From positions 83,529-147,528 of the forward strand of contig NZ_LYPB01000094.1 in the NCBI RefSeq assembly GCF_001653565.1: a stretch of 64,000 nt of DNA. Reading direction: 5' to 3'. Position 1 is the first letter of the stretch; each line of letters opens with the position of its first letter. This DNA is from Paenibacillus oryzisoli. Lineage in GTDB: Bacteria; Bacillota; Bacilli; Paenibacillales; NBRC-103111. Shown here one piece after another: positions 35,251 to 44,064 of the stretch. The notes under the pieces are model-generated. The model searched no databases. It had not been told where the DNA came from and saw only the letters and a list, made by a program, of their open reading frames with translations. The translations under genes were made by a program, and so were the position numbers.

Positions 35251-36749
35251 CAGCCCGTTCCCTCTCGAAATTTAGCCGGACTTTGCCCGTGATACTGTTT
35301 GAACGTTTTGCAGAAATACGAAGTATTCATATAGCCAACTTGCTGACTAATGTCTGCAATCGTTAGATGTGTCTCCCGCAGCAATTCCTCTGCCTTGTGC
35401 ATCCGAATCATTGTAAGATATTTAACAAACGTTTGCCCGACTTCCCGTTTAAATAGGTAGCTCACATAGGTCTGTGTAAGGAACACCTTCTCTGCAATCC
35501 ATTGTAAGCTGATATCTGATGCGTAGTTATCTTCAATTAGCTTCCTGATGTCCTTAATCACTTTCTTACTAAATTCCGGATTATGCACATCCGTTGCAGC
35601 ACCATCCAGCAAACTAAGAACAAGTTGAATTTGTGCTTTCAGCTCGGCAAGCGACTTGCATCCAAATATAGCCTCAACAATAGATTTAAAGGCATGGACA
35701 TCTGTATGCCCTGCCATTTCCCATATTTTCTTAGCAAGCTCCGTACATGTGTATTTCACATAAATCGCCGAATGCTGCCCACTTCCATCAATGGTCTTAA
35801 AGAATAGCTCGACACCTTGGCGAAGGCCGAATTGATCCTTGACTTCCAAATGCCAATAGAGGGTTTCCATTAGCTTAGGGATCGTGCCCGCTATTTCTTC
35901 TTGTCCTTGACTTTCATCTGTATAACGTACTGTGCTTTCATGAAAGAAAAATTTATAATCCAGCACATTCTCCATGTGCTTAAACTCTGGAACCAACTCA
36001 TCGCCCGCGTAGATTAACCTTGAAATGACCATCGTAAAAGTTGCGTTGTAGGCGTCTGCAATGCTTGCCTTCAATCTGCTGCCTAATGACTGGGGCTCTT
36101 CCTTACGCACCGTATGACTCCATCGCACACAGACTAGACTCTGACTCTCATTCATATTCACATAATCGAATGGTACATGAATGACGGCCTGGAGCCTCTC
36201 TGGCAGCAAGTCGTGCTCTACATCGAAGACCGATGAACTATAGTCAATGAGTATCAATTGAACAGACATCTGACTAAAATCGAGCCCGATGAGATCTAAC
36301 TTACGTGAGAGTAAGGGGGAAGCTTGCGCAGCATGAAGAATCTCTAAGAACATCTCTTCCTTTTCTTGTTCTTGATCCTTATGGCAGAGCGCAATGACCT
36401 CCTGAAAAGCTCTTTGGAAATCACTCACATCAATAGGCTTGAGCAAATACGAGGATATCTGATAATGAATCGCTCTCTGTGCATACTCAAACTCTCCATA
36501 GGCGCTGAAAATAATAATTTTCAACTCGGGGAATTGCGCCCGTGCCCGCTCACATAAAGTAAGGCCATCCATGAATGGCATCTTGATGTCGGTTAGTACA
36601 ATATCAATTGGATGCGATGCAAGCATCTCCAAGGCTTCTTCGCCATTTTCAGCTTCCAACACAGCTAGGGGCAGGTTATATTTGTGGATTAATCGCTTAA
36701 TCCCTTCTCTTTCAATATGCTCGTCATCCACGATGAGGATCTGAAACAA
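35250..36749 (-). CDS. YesN-family response regulator with AraC output domain
   Basis: 499 residues from TTG at 36749 (GGAGG 6 nt upstream; the ATG at 36767 overlaps that site). REC domain about 1-120 with ILIVDDEHIEREG and phospho-Asp in IVLTDIKMPFMDG; a long middle region; AraC helix-turn-helix pair at about 395-495 (ISLQWIAEKVFLTQTYVSYLF, TIADISQQVGYMNTSYFCKTF). Likely activates the pectin-oligosaccharide operon downstream. Confidence 0.92.
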   Translation of the reverse strand: MFQILIVDDEHIEREGIKRLIHKYNLPLAVLEAENGEEALEMLASHPIDIVLTDIKMPFMDGLTLCERARAQFPELKIIIFSAYGEFEYAQRAIHYQISSYLLKPIDVSDFQRAFQEVIALCHKDQEQEKEEMFLEILHAAQASPLLSRKLDLIGLDFSQMSVQLILIDYSSSVFDVEHDLLPERLQAVIHVPFDYVNMNESQSLVCVRWSHTVRKEEPQSLGSRLKASIADAYNATFTMVISRLIYAGDELVPEFKHMENVLDYKFFFHESTVRYTDESQGQEEIAGTIPKLMETLYWHLEVKDQFGLRQGVELFFKTIDGSGQHSAIYVKYTCTELAKKIWEMAGHTDVHAFKSIVEAIFGCKSLAELKAQIQLVLSLLDGAATDVHNPEFSKKVIKDIRKLIEDNYASDISLQWIAEKVFLTQTYVSYLFKREVGQTFVKYLTMIRMHKAEELLRETHLTIADISQQVGYMNTSYFCKTFKQYHGQSPAKFREGTG

Positions 36750-37080
36750 GCGCTTCCTCCATTCCAAGCTCGCCTCTATGACTGGATTATCCTATCGGAT
36801 CATCCCCTTCATGCAAGTTCGCTCCTATAATGCGACAACCAACTCCATCTAAATTTTATCAGAAGACCGCTTCGGATTAAAATTCAACATTCTTGCGTTC
36901 CATATCATTTTTTTATGCTACTCGAATCTAGGCGCTTAGAATGCATCGCACCCATAGTGTAATCGAGGTCGGGGAGGTCGGGGCACCTACGTAGTTCTCA
37001 CACGCGTACTTGCGGTCCCGGTGCTCCGCACACCCCCGCAACTCCTGATCTCCACCTCCGCGCCTTGCACCGGGTGGTAT

Positions 37081-37261
37081 TAACTGGAAAATATACAGGT
37101 ATTTTCGCGAAATTCACTCAATAAATCGATTTAACTGTAAAATATGTAGTTAAAATCACTTATTTGGGTCATATAAGTTAATATATCTAAAATTAACTGT
37201 ATATTTTCCATCTAAACTGCATTTGGCAGGTAAATCCTAATTTTTAACTACATAAAATCCA
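37081..37261. repeat. Four-motif 51-bp-phased intergenic element, type I
   Basis: TAACTGGAAAATATACAG at 37081 and TAACTGTAAAATATGTAG at 37132 (51 bp); inverted CTGTATATTTTCCA at 37197 and CTACATAAAATCCA at 37248 (51 bp). The 1st and 3rd motifs are exact complements over 14 bases. No gene is seen from 36750 to 37621; 36955-37075 is GC-rich with several short inverted repeats. Confidence 0.82.
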
Positions 37262-37345
37262 TTTATTTACTTAAGTCTCAGAATTGGCTCAGGAGATATT
37301 TAGCAATTCACCCAACTTACTCAACATTCCAACTCAGCAATCCAT

Positions 37346-37556
37346 CCCTGCTACTCCTTCTCCACTTAATCTACTTCTCCACTTAATCTACTTCTCCACC
37401 TAACCCTACTCCTAACCTCTATTTCTTCATCTACTCCTACTACTGCTACATATACTTCTCCTCTAGCCTCTATTTCTTCATCTACTTCTACTCCTATTTC
37501 TACTCCTACTTCTACTTCTACCGATTTCCCCTACTCTCGCTCCAACCACTACCTCA
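37346..37556. repeat. Degenerate polypyrimidine tract
   Basis: About 200 bp of C/T-rich sequence built on degenerate CTACTC/CTACTTCT units, with only scattered purines on the plus strand. No open frame with a ribosome site. Composition is unlike both flanks. Confidence 0.75.
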
Positions 37557-37608
37557 CTACTCATATTAATCATGTCTACAACAACCGCTTTATCACTTTA
37601 TAGTTACG

Positions 37609-37633
37609 AAAAGAGCAGGCACTAGGCCTGCTC
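37609..37633 (-). terminator. Terminator overlapping the comQ stop codon
   Basis: GAGCAGGC/GCCTGCTC, a perfect 8-bp stem with a CTAGT loop that contains the comQ TAG, then TTTTC on the minus strand. Confidence 0.7.
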
Positions 37634-38560
37634 CACTTCCGCAACATCATGTATGAAATCGCCCCACGTGAGCGTCCGGAACTCTTCCTTCCATGGGGAT
37701 AACGCCGGAAGCTCTGCCCAGATCTCCTCCGCTTTCTGAGTGCACACAGATTGCACAATGCGTGCATATTCCAAGCATCCGGAGTCCTGGATCAACTGTT
37801 TGACGACGTCTTCTTTTGCTGCCAAATGTTCAGCCGTGATCTCTCCTCTATAGTACGCCTTCACAGGTGAGAATTCTTCATCTTCAATGGAGAGCAGATA
37901 CAGAATCGGCAGCGTCCGCTTCTTCGCCATCAAATCGCTTTTCTCATCATAGCGAACGAGATCTCGCACATCATTCTGAATCTGGTGGAGAAGTCCTACA
38001 CAATCGGCGATCTGATGCAGCTGCTCTATCGTTCCTTCGGTACAGGCTGTATCGGCATAACCGAGGAAGCAAGCAAGCCGGAATAGGGAACCCGATTTCT
38101 CTTGAGTCATCCATAAATATTCATCAACGGTGGAAACCGCATTAATCACATCTTTATGCTGGCCATTAATTGATCTAGCAATGATTTTGCTAATTTCGAC
38201 CAACATGGTTCCGCTGGCATTCATCTTGCCTAATTCACCTACTACACCCATCAATAGCGCTAATACAGCATTCAACGCACTCGCCGTGTCCACGCGCATC
38301 CATGGCTTAGTCTCGTTATCCTGATCCTGCAGATCATCAACCATATCTAGGATAAGAACAATTAACTCCGTCAATGCCGCTCGGCGGTGGATGTCTGACG
38401 AACTCCCACCAAGCATGGCGTGTGTGCTCAATGTGACTTTGGACCAAGACAGGCTCGCCGTCTCTTTATCTGACATACATGATCTCAGCAGCGTTTTCAA
38501 ATCCTCATCAAACATATAATCATCCATCATCCGTACCATATGCTGCTGAATGTCCTGCAT
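37622..38560 (-). CDS. comQ: ComQ-like polyprenyl transferase for pheromone modification
   Basis: 312 residues. All-alpha isoprenyl synthase fold with the first Asp-rich motif in LILDMVDDLQDQDNE and a weakened second motif in QNDVRDLVRYDEK; ComQ proteins also retain a full first and a reduced second motif. ComQ prenylates a Trp of the ComX precursor and exports or processes it. Context (15 bp after a ComA-like regulator, in a ComP-like operon with a candidate ComX) supports this over a general isoprenoid synthase. Its ribosome site is weak (GAAAGTAGG) and lies in the comA 3' end. Confidence 0.78.
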   Translation of the reverse strand: MQDIQQHMVRMMDDYMFDEDLKTLLRSCMSDKETASLSWSKVTLSTHAMLGGSSSDIHRRAALTELIVLILDMVDDLQDQDNETKPWMRVDTASALNAVLALLMGVVGELGKMNASGTMLVEISKIIARSINGQHKDVINAVSTVDEYLWMTQEKSGSLFRLACFLGYADTACTEGTIEQLHQIADCVGLLHQIQNDVRDLVRYDEKSDLMAKKRTLPILYLLSIEDEEFSPVKAYYRGEITAEHLAAKEDVVKQLIQDSGCLEYARIVQSVCTQKAEEIWAELPALSPWKEEFRTLTWGDFIHDVAEVEQA

Positions 38561-38575
38561 GCAAAGCGCCTACTT

Positions 38576-39208
38576 TCAGGTGTAATATTTACTTTTGATA
38601 AACTTCTCCAACGCTTCTGTCCTTGATTTGGCGCCCCATTTGTCATAAATTTTACGCAAATAATTGTCAACCGTACGCTTACTCATGAAAATTCGTTCCG
38701 CAATTTGTTCGTGTGTAGCGCCTTTAACCAGCATGTTCATCATGAGCACTTCTTCCTCTTGCAGTTCACACTCTTCTCCAGCATCAGCCTCATGTAATTG
38801 CATTTGGTTGAAAAAAGACAGCGGAATCATCGTATATCCATCCAAAATACAATACACCATATTCTTAATCGTCCGCTCCGTCGACTCTTTCGACAAGACA
38901 CCGCTTACTTTCATTTCAATCAATTTATTATAAATACCGGCCAACTCGATGCCCGTAAAGATGACAACATGAATTTGTGGATAGAGCTGCTTAAGCTGTG
39001 CGGCAACCTCTGTGCCCGTCTGATCAGGGAGCTGGTAGTCTAGAAACACGAGCCCAGGCTGATGCAGCTTCACATACTCCAAGCATTCCTTAGCATTGCT
39101 AACAACCCCAACTACTTCGATACGATCTATCTCATCAAGCAACGTCTTTGTCGCTCTTGCAAATAAAGGATGGTCATCAACCACCAATGTTTTGACGATC
39201 TCACTCAT
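38576..39208 (-). CDS. comA: ComA-like response regulator
   Basis: 210 residues, close to Bacillus ComA in length. REC domain with TLVVDDHPLF and predicted phospho-Asp57 (LVFLDYQLPDQTG), and a LuxR-type helix-turn-helix near 150-205 (KGATHEQIAERIFMSKRTVDNYLRKIYDKW, given here as a continuous block only for location; its key part is MSKRTVDNYLRKIY). ATGA overlap with comP implies coupled translation. Confidence 0.82.
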   Translation of the reverse strand: MSEIVKTLVVDDHPLFARATKTLLDEIDRIEVVGVVSNAKECLEYVKLHQPGLVFLDYQLPDQTGTEVAAQLKQLYPQIHVVIFTGIELAGIYNKLIEMKVSGVLSKESTERTIKNMVYCILDGYTMIPLSFFNQMQLHEADAGEECELQEEEVLMMNMLVKGATHEQIAERIFMSKRTVDNYLRKIYDKWGAKSRTEALEKFIKSKYYT

Positions 39209-41511
39209 GTTGTTATCACTTCCTCAGTTGGTATTGTGATTAGAATGTGGGTCCCTTCTCCTTCGGCAGTCTCCAGTTCAAAGCTCCCGCCTACGTGCAG
39301 CACGCGACTTCTCATATAAGCAAGTCCCATACCGGATGCGGCGATTTCAACGGCAACCTCTTCCTTTACAAGGAACCCTACGCCATCGTCCCGATAACTT
39401 AAGTAGAAGAAATGATCTTCTTCCCACAGATGAAAGCTCACGTTAGCCGCCTGTGAATGTTTCTTAGCATTGTTAAGTAATTCTTGTACAATCCGGAAAA
39501 TATGCCGTTTGGCCGATAAATCCTTGCCCTCAATGTCGGCAATTTGCTCAGCCCGGAATGAAATCTCGAACGGCGTCGTATAGGATTCCTTCTCAACGAA
39601 CGTCTTCAAAGTTTGCTTCAACCCTACCTCTTTCAGCAGGTGAGGATTCAATTCGAAGCAGCTCTGACGCAAGCTAGCATTAATCATTTCCACGAAGTTG
39701 TTCATACTGTTGAGCTGTTCACGATCTTCCTGACGCATCGAAGGTTTCTCTGCCAACGTAGTTAATCTTCGCTTGAGGAAAAATAAATCCTGCATCGTCG
39801 TATCATGAAGATCGGTGGCAATTCGAACACGCTCCTCCTCCTGCAACTCGAACATCACCTTCCGTAACCAGAGATGTTCTTCCTGCGGAAGGTGAGAAAC
39901 CATTTGCTGCAGTCTGCCGGTTAACTTACGAATCAGATACACATTTTCCATACTCACTTCTAAATAAGAGGTGATTAATTGCAGCCACTGCCACTCTTCC
40001 TTCGCGATTCGTGTGTTCGTCTTCTTTCGTGTCACGATGAGAAAGCTTGTGTATTCCTCATTGCAATTCATTTCCATAAACGTGTAATCAGGATGATCGA
40101 GAATCGCAGATGAGTTCACCAACCGCTGGATCTCCGCCGTATCAACCTCACCTTCGCAGATAATTTCAATATCGTTTTTATGCCGAAAAACAATCGCACC
40201 ACCCGTCACTTGCAAAGTGTTAACGATATCAACAAGGATGATATCCTTTAAATCTCGAAAGCTCGAAATTGACCCTAAGTTTTTAGAAATCTTTTTGAGC
40301 GCTGACTGCAATATGTATTTCCTTGGGAACAAATAGGGTTCTAATCTCGTCGTCCAATATTCGGCTGCGTACAACATAGCTGAAAGAAGGAAAATTGAGC
40401 CTAGGAACACGAAAGAAATTTGCTTCCCATTCGTTTCCCCATGAAAAATAATAGCAAAAGCTCCTGTAAACAAGCTAACGGGCACAACCGCCATAAGACT
40501 CGCGAATACAACCCGCCGTACAACAAGACCAATATCGTATAACTGATCGGAAGCTATTAAATAGGAGAACGTAATTGGAAAAATCAATAATAGCCAGCTG
40601 GTATAAATAGGATCAAATATCCACTCTCCAATTATAAGCTGTGGTATGAAGGACAGACAGATAATAGGTAGGAATGAAATGAGTAATGAGTAAAATACAC
40701 TTTTGATAATACCAGCAAGTGGTGTCTGCGCCCTCCTAACCTTCACGAATAACGTTGCCAGCAGGGAAATATTCAAGGAAATTACAATGATGAAGAATCC
40801 CATCGTCACAGATCCGTCATGCTGATATACGAAAGCCATCGAAGGAAAGAAATATAGACCTCGCAATATGAAAGCTAGAAAGGCTATCCCATATAAATAT
40901 TTAAAATGCCCCTTAGGGAGCACCATGTCTCCCTTTTCTTTGAAGAACACCACAAGGAAATGTAGAAAGACAATTGGCAATACCATCATCGAGCTTGCAA
41001 TCATTAATTTGCCTATTAAATCGCCCCGCATGGAAGCGCCTAAACTCATGAAGATGAGGGCAGCGCTAAGAAACGAGAATGCGAGCAATCGTGCAGACGG
41101 CGAACGATTTTCCCTTACCAATAATAAGATGCACATGAAGAGACAGACGAATTCTTCCGCGAGCGAAACGATATCGAACAGAGCGGGTCGGCTTGTCCTC
41201 AAATCAATAGATTCTACGATGCCATCTCTCCAAATCACGACCGTGTTCGCCTTCTCTACTACATTCCATCGCTTGACAGTTGACCATTCACCTGGTGATT
41301 CTCCATCAATGGCAACAACTTTATCGCCAATGTGAATCTTATCATTCGTGCTATTTGCCTCAAGCTTACTGACGATCCATTCGTCTGTACGAGCAGTGTC
41401 CAAGTAAATGCCGTTATATGGAAAATGAAAGGTAATAAACGAGCACCAGATCTGCAAAGAAATGAAGAGTATCAAGGAAATACTCACACATACTTTCGCC
41501 GCTAATTTCAA
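39205..41511 (-). CDS. comP: ComP-like membrane sensor histidine kinase
   Basis: 768 residues, about the length of Bacillus ComP. TTG start at 41511 after AAGGGGAGAG. One N-terminal membrane segment, an extracytoplasmic PDZ-like loop (HIGDKVVAIDGESPGEW, about 60-105), then a run of membrane segments to about residue 400, as in ComP. Cytoplasmic part: HisKA_3 with EEERVRIATDLHDTTMQD (phospho-His near 570) and ATPase with VQELLNNAKKHSQ, YRDDGVGF and SGMGLAYMRSRV. Predicted to sense a modified peptide and phosphorylate the ComA-like protein. Confidence 0.85.
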   Translation of the reverse strand: MKLAAKVCVSISLILFISLQIWCSFITFHFPYNGIYLDTARTDEWIVSKLEANSTNDKIHIGDKVVAIDGESPGEWSTVKRWNVVEKANTVVIWRDGIVESIDLRTSRPALFDIVSLAEEFVCLFMCILLLVRENRSPSARLLAFSFLSAALIFMSLGASMRGDLIGKLMIASSMMVLPIVFLHFLVVFFKEKGDMVLPKGHFKYLYGIAFLAFILRGLYFFPSMAFVYQHDGSVTMGFFIIVISLNISLLATLFVKVRRAQTPLAGIIKSVFYSLLISFLPIICLSFIPQLIIGEWIFDPIYTSWLLLIFPITFSYLIASDQLYDIGLVVRRVVFASLMAVVPVSLFTGAFAIIFHGETNGKQISFVFLGSIFLLSAMLYAAEYWTTRLEPYLFPRKYILQSALKKISKNLGSISSFRDLKDIILVDIVNTLQVTGGAIVFRHKNDIEIICEGEVDTAEIQRLVNSSAILDHPDYTFMEMNCNEEYTSFLIVTRKKTNTRIAKEEWQWLQLITSYLEVSMENVYLIRKLTGRLQQMVSHLPQEEHLWLRKVMFELQEEERVRIATDLHDTTMQDLFFLKRRLTTLAEKPSMRQEDREQLNSMNNFVEMINASLRQSCFELNPHLLKEVGLKQTLKTFVEKESYTTPFEISFRAEQIADIEGKDLSAKRHIFRIVQELLNNAKKHSQAANVSFHLWEEDHFFYLSYRDDGVGFLVKEEVAVEIAASGMGLAYMRSRVLHVGGSFELETAEGEGTHILITIPTEEVITT

Positions 41512-41587
41512 TTTACTCTCCCCTTAGTTTCAATATTTTGCTATAATTACTCTGTAACCTACTATTAAAAAAGAGGGAGCTAAACCA

Positions 41588-41788
41588 ATGGCAATTATTC
41601 AACTAAACCCAGAACTACAACGTTCCGTACAAGCAGTGAAGCGCGCTGAATTGCGCAAGCAAGCGGATTCATTCATGGTGGCTCAACCTCTATCCGCTAA
41701 AGAAACAGCTGCACTTATCCAAACATTTACAACTCCTTCAGACACAAGAAAACAACAAGCAAATGAGCCTTCTAACTATTGGTGGTAA
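41588..41788 (+). CDS. comX: Candidate ComX-like pheromone precursor, 66 residues
   Basis: ATG at 41588 follows AGAGGGAG. Precursor length fits ComX (about 55-73 aa). The body is hydrophilic without a signal peptide (MAIIQLNPELQRSVQAVKRA), and the C-terminus is NEPSNYWW. ComX peptides are C-terminal with a prenylated Trp near the end; here two Trp are the last residues. It is divergent from comP with only 76 bp between starts, instead of lying between comQ and comP as in Bacillus. A TATAAT-like -10 (GCTATAATTA) lies in the gap. No sequence family was recognised, so the call rests on context and the terminal Trp. Confidence 0.65.
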   Translation: MAIIQLNPELQRSVQAVKRAELRKQADSFMVAQPLSAKETAALIQTFTTPSDTRKQQANEPSNYWW

Positions 41789-41815
41789 TCTAGTCGTATT
41801 TATTTTACCAAATAC

Positions 41816-41864
41816 AAAAAAGGATTGCATATTAGCCACATGCTAATTATACAATCCTTTTTTT
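41816..41864. terminator. Bidirectional terminator between comX and the Rieske gene
   Basis: AGGATTG/CAATCCT with inner TTAGC/GCTAA arms, flanked by an A run and a T run, so it works on both strands: for comX (plus) and the xdh operon (minus). Confidence 0.88.
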
Positions 41865-41915
41865 AATTCGTATGCATGTCCTTCGCACTACTCTTCCCTG
41901 ATCCGACAATTCTCG

Positions 41916-42899
41916 CTAGTCCGTCCCGAATGTGACGCCTAACTCACGCAGCCGTTTGCGGTACGCGATGCTCAAACGGTCACACTTCAAGTGCAGCTCC
42001 GCTTGCAAATCTAGCGGCAACAACTCCGGCTTTTGATTCTCAACCATGATCCGATCCTGTTCAATGAGCCTGTCTTGGAATTGGATGAATACCTCATCCC
42101 GCTCGTCATACGCATAGTTTCTTTGCTTCAACATATAAGCCACACTAGTCTGCTCCGTAACTGGCAGTACCATGAGAAACAACCGAAAGATATGATCGGA
42201 TACGTCGTCTCTTTTCGTAAAAGCTACACATAAAGGTCCGAACACCTCATACACATAACGACTATTCACCCCACGCCCCGTCCCGTCTGCATCCGGCTGA
42301 TAGATGATGATTTCGTCAGAACGTAGAACGCCATCCTCTTCCACAACATGATAATCATTGATTTCAGCCCAATCACTATCGCCCAGTAATCCCTCATGCA
42401 CGAACATAAGGTGGGACACATCGAGGAAATTCTCAATAATGCGAGGACCTGCTGCTTGCAGGGTGTAAGGCCCCATGAGTACTTCTTTGAAACCCTCTGG
42501 CACATAAGCACTCACTTTAGGCAAAAGTCCCGCAGGTGTCCCTAGACATACCCAAATTAGTCCATGCGCTTCAACGCAGGCATACACATAGGCTTTGGCC
42601 TTGGAGGGTATCACCTGCTCCTTCGGTAAGGAAGGAATCTTGGTGCATGTACCACAAGCATCGTAAGACCAGCCATGGTACGCGCAAACCAACTCATCCC
42701 CCTTAACTTTCCCCAATGAGAGCGGCACGCCACGATGAATACATAGATCCTTAAATGCGTGGACACCTTGCGTGGTACGGAATATCGCTACTTTCTCCCC
42801 TAGTACAATGACTGCCTCTGGCTTATCCGTGAGTACTGACGACAACAACACCGGGTGCCACTCGTGAATTAATGCGATATCTTGTATTGTCATCGCCAC
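41916..42899 (-). CDS. Rieske-type ring-hydroxylating oxygenase, alpha subunit
   Basis: 327 residues. Rieske 2Fe-2S ligands: Cys53-x-His55 (LCIHRG) and Cys72-x2-His75 (CAYHGW). Mononuclear iron site: ENFLDVSHLMFVHEGLLGD with Asp and two His. Start is GTG at 42899 or ATG at 42893 (AAAGGA site). It is the last gene of the xanthine dehydrogenase/BMP operon. Rieske oxygenases known in purine metabolism include HpxD (hypoxanthine oxidation in Klebsiella) and NdmA/B (methylxanthine N-demethylation), so a purine substrate is inferred. No reductase partner is in the window. Confidence 0.85.
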   Translation of the reverse strand: MAMTIQDIALIHEWHPVLLSSVLTDKPEAVIVLGEKVAIFRTTQGVHAFKDLCIHRGVPLSLGKVKGDELVCAYHGWSYDACGTCTKIPSLPKEQVIPSKAKAYVYACVEAHGLIWVCLGTPAGLLPKVSAYVPEGFKEVLMGPYTLQAAGPRIIENFLDVSHLMFVHEGLLGDSDWAEINDYHVVEEDGVLRSDEIIIYQPDADGTGRGVNSRYVYEVFGPLCVAFTKRDDVSDHIFRLFLMVLPVTEQTSVAYMLKQRNYAYDERDEVFIQFQDRLIEQDRIMVENQKPELLPLDLQAELHLKCDRLSIAYRKRLRELGVTFGTD

Positions 42900-42915
42900 T
42901 CACATCCTTTGTGCT

Positions 42916-44058
42916 TTATTTAGGTATAACACCCTTAATTCCCTTAACAAACCAAGTCGTGCCAAGGATTTCTTCGTCTGTCATCTTCTTTCCGGATTCG
43001 AAGCGTGTTTTGCCGTCTTGATCCACGATTGGGCCTTGGAATACTTCGAATGTACCGTTCAGAATCTCTGCTTTTTTCTTCTCTACTAGGTCTTTAACAT
43101 CCGCTGGCACATTTTTGCCAAGCGGTGCTATGTCTGTGATGCCCTCTTTCATACTGCCGAAGTAAGCTTCAGATTTCCACGTGCCATCCATGACACTTTT
43201 TACCGTCTTCACGTAATAAGGGCCCCAGTTCCATTTCGGGTTCGATATGTACGTATCGGGTGCGAATCTACCCATATCGGAATCGTTCCCAATGCCCCAT
43301 ACTTTGCGTTCAGCAGCCGCTTGAATGCTTGCCGGTGAATCTTGGTAAGCCGCCAAGACGTCTACCCCTTTATCCAACAAGGAGATCGCCGCTTGCTTCT
43401 CTGTTGCAGGATCAAACCACGTATTACTCCACACAACGGAGACATCGATATTCGGATTCACACTTTGCGCACCTAGCGTGAAGGCATTGATCGTATAGAT
43501 TACCTCTGGAATCGGGAAGGCCCCAACATAACCCATATGGTTATTTTTCGTCATTTTCCCAGCAGCCATACCGACCAGATAAGCACTTTGATATTCGCGT
43601 CCCATGTACGTGCCTAAGTTCGGTGCCGTTTTGTAGCCAGTAGCATGCAAGAATTTCACATTCGGATGCTTCGCCGCCACCGCAACCATGGGGTCCATAT
43701 ACCCGAAGGAGGTTCCGAAAATAATATCATTTTTCTGAGCCAACTCTTCAAATACACGTTCAGCGTCAGGTCCTTCTGGAATATTTTCAACCGTTGTCGC
43801 TTTAATTCCTAGTTCCTTCTCCATCATCAATCGGCCTTGATCATGTTCAAACGTCCAGCCGCCATCTCCCGGAACGCCGATATAGACAAACGCAACCCGT
43901 GGCAGCTTCTTCTCTGTTGTTGCTGTCGTAGACGCTGCAGTGGAAATAGCTGCCGAGGAGGCAGGCGCCGTGCTCGATTCTGTCGTCGAACTCTTTGCGG
44001 AGCAGGCGCTCAAAATGACTAACATAATAGCAGTTAAGGACAGTATGGTTTTTCTCAT
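42916..44058 (-). CDS. BMP-family nucleoside/purine-binding lipoprotein
   Basis: 380 residues. Lipobox LSAC in MRKTILSLTAIMLVILSAC, Ser/Thr/Ala linker, then Bmp/Med domain (VAFVYIGVPGDGGWTFEHDQG, GTSFGYMDPMVAVAAKHPNV, HMGYVGAFPIPEVIYTINAF, VLAAYQDSPASIQAA). Related to NupN/PnrA-type purine nucleoside binders. The matching ABC components (nupOPQ-like) are 14 kb away on the same strand. It lies 6 bp after the Fe-S subunit gene. Confidence 0.9.
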   Translation of the reverse strand: MRKTILSLTAIMLVILSACSAKSSTTESSTAPASSAAISTAASTTATTEKKLPRVAFVYIGVPGDGGWTFEHDQGRLMMEKELGIKATTVENIPEGPDAERVFEELAQKNDIIFGTSFGYMDPMVAVAAKHPNVKFLHATGYKTAPNLGTYMGREYQSAYLVGMAAGKMTKNNHMGYVGAFPIPEVIYTINAFTLGAQSVNPNIDVSVVWSNTWFDPATEKQAAISLLDKGVDVLAAYQDSPASIQAAAERKVWGIGNDSDMGRFAPDTYISNPKWNWGPYYVKTVKSVMDGTWKSEAYFGSMKEGITDIAPLGKNVPADVKDLVEKKKAEILNGTFEVFQGPIVDQDGKTRFESGKKMTDEEILGTTWFVKGIKGVIPK

Positions 44059-44064
44059 TGGCTT

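Noticed and set aside
36955..37075. Possible tRNA or structured RNA in the GC-rich patch
   Set aside because: No cloverleaf, no T-loop GTTCRANNC, and no terminator; only scattered short inverted repeats.
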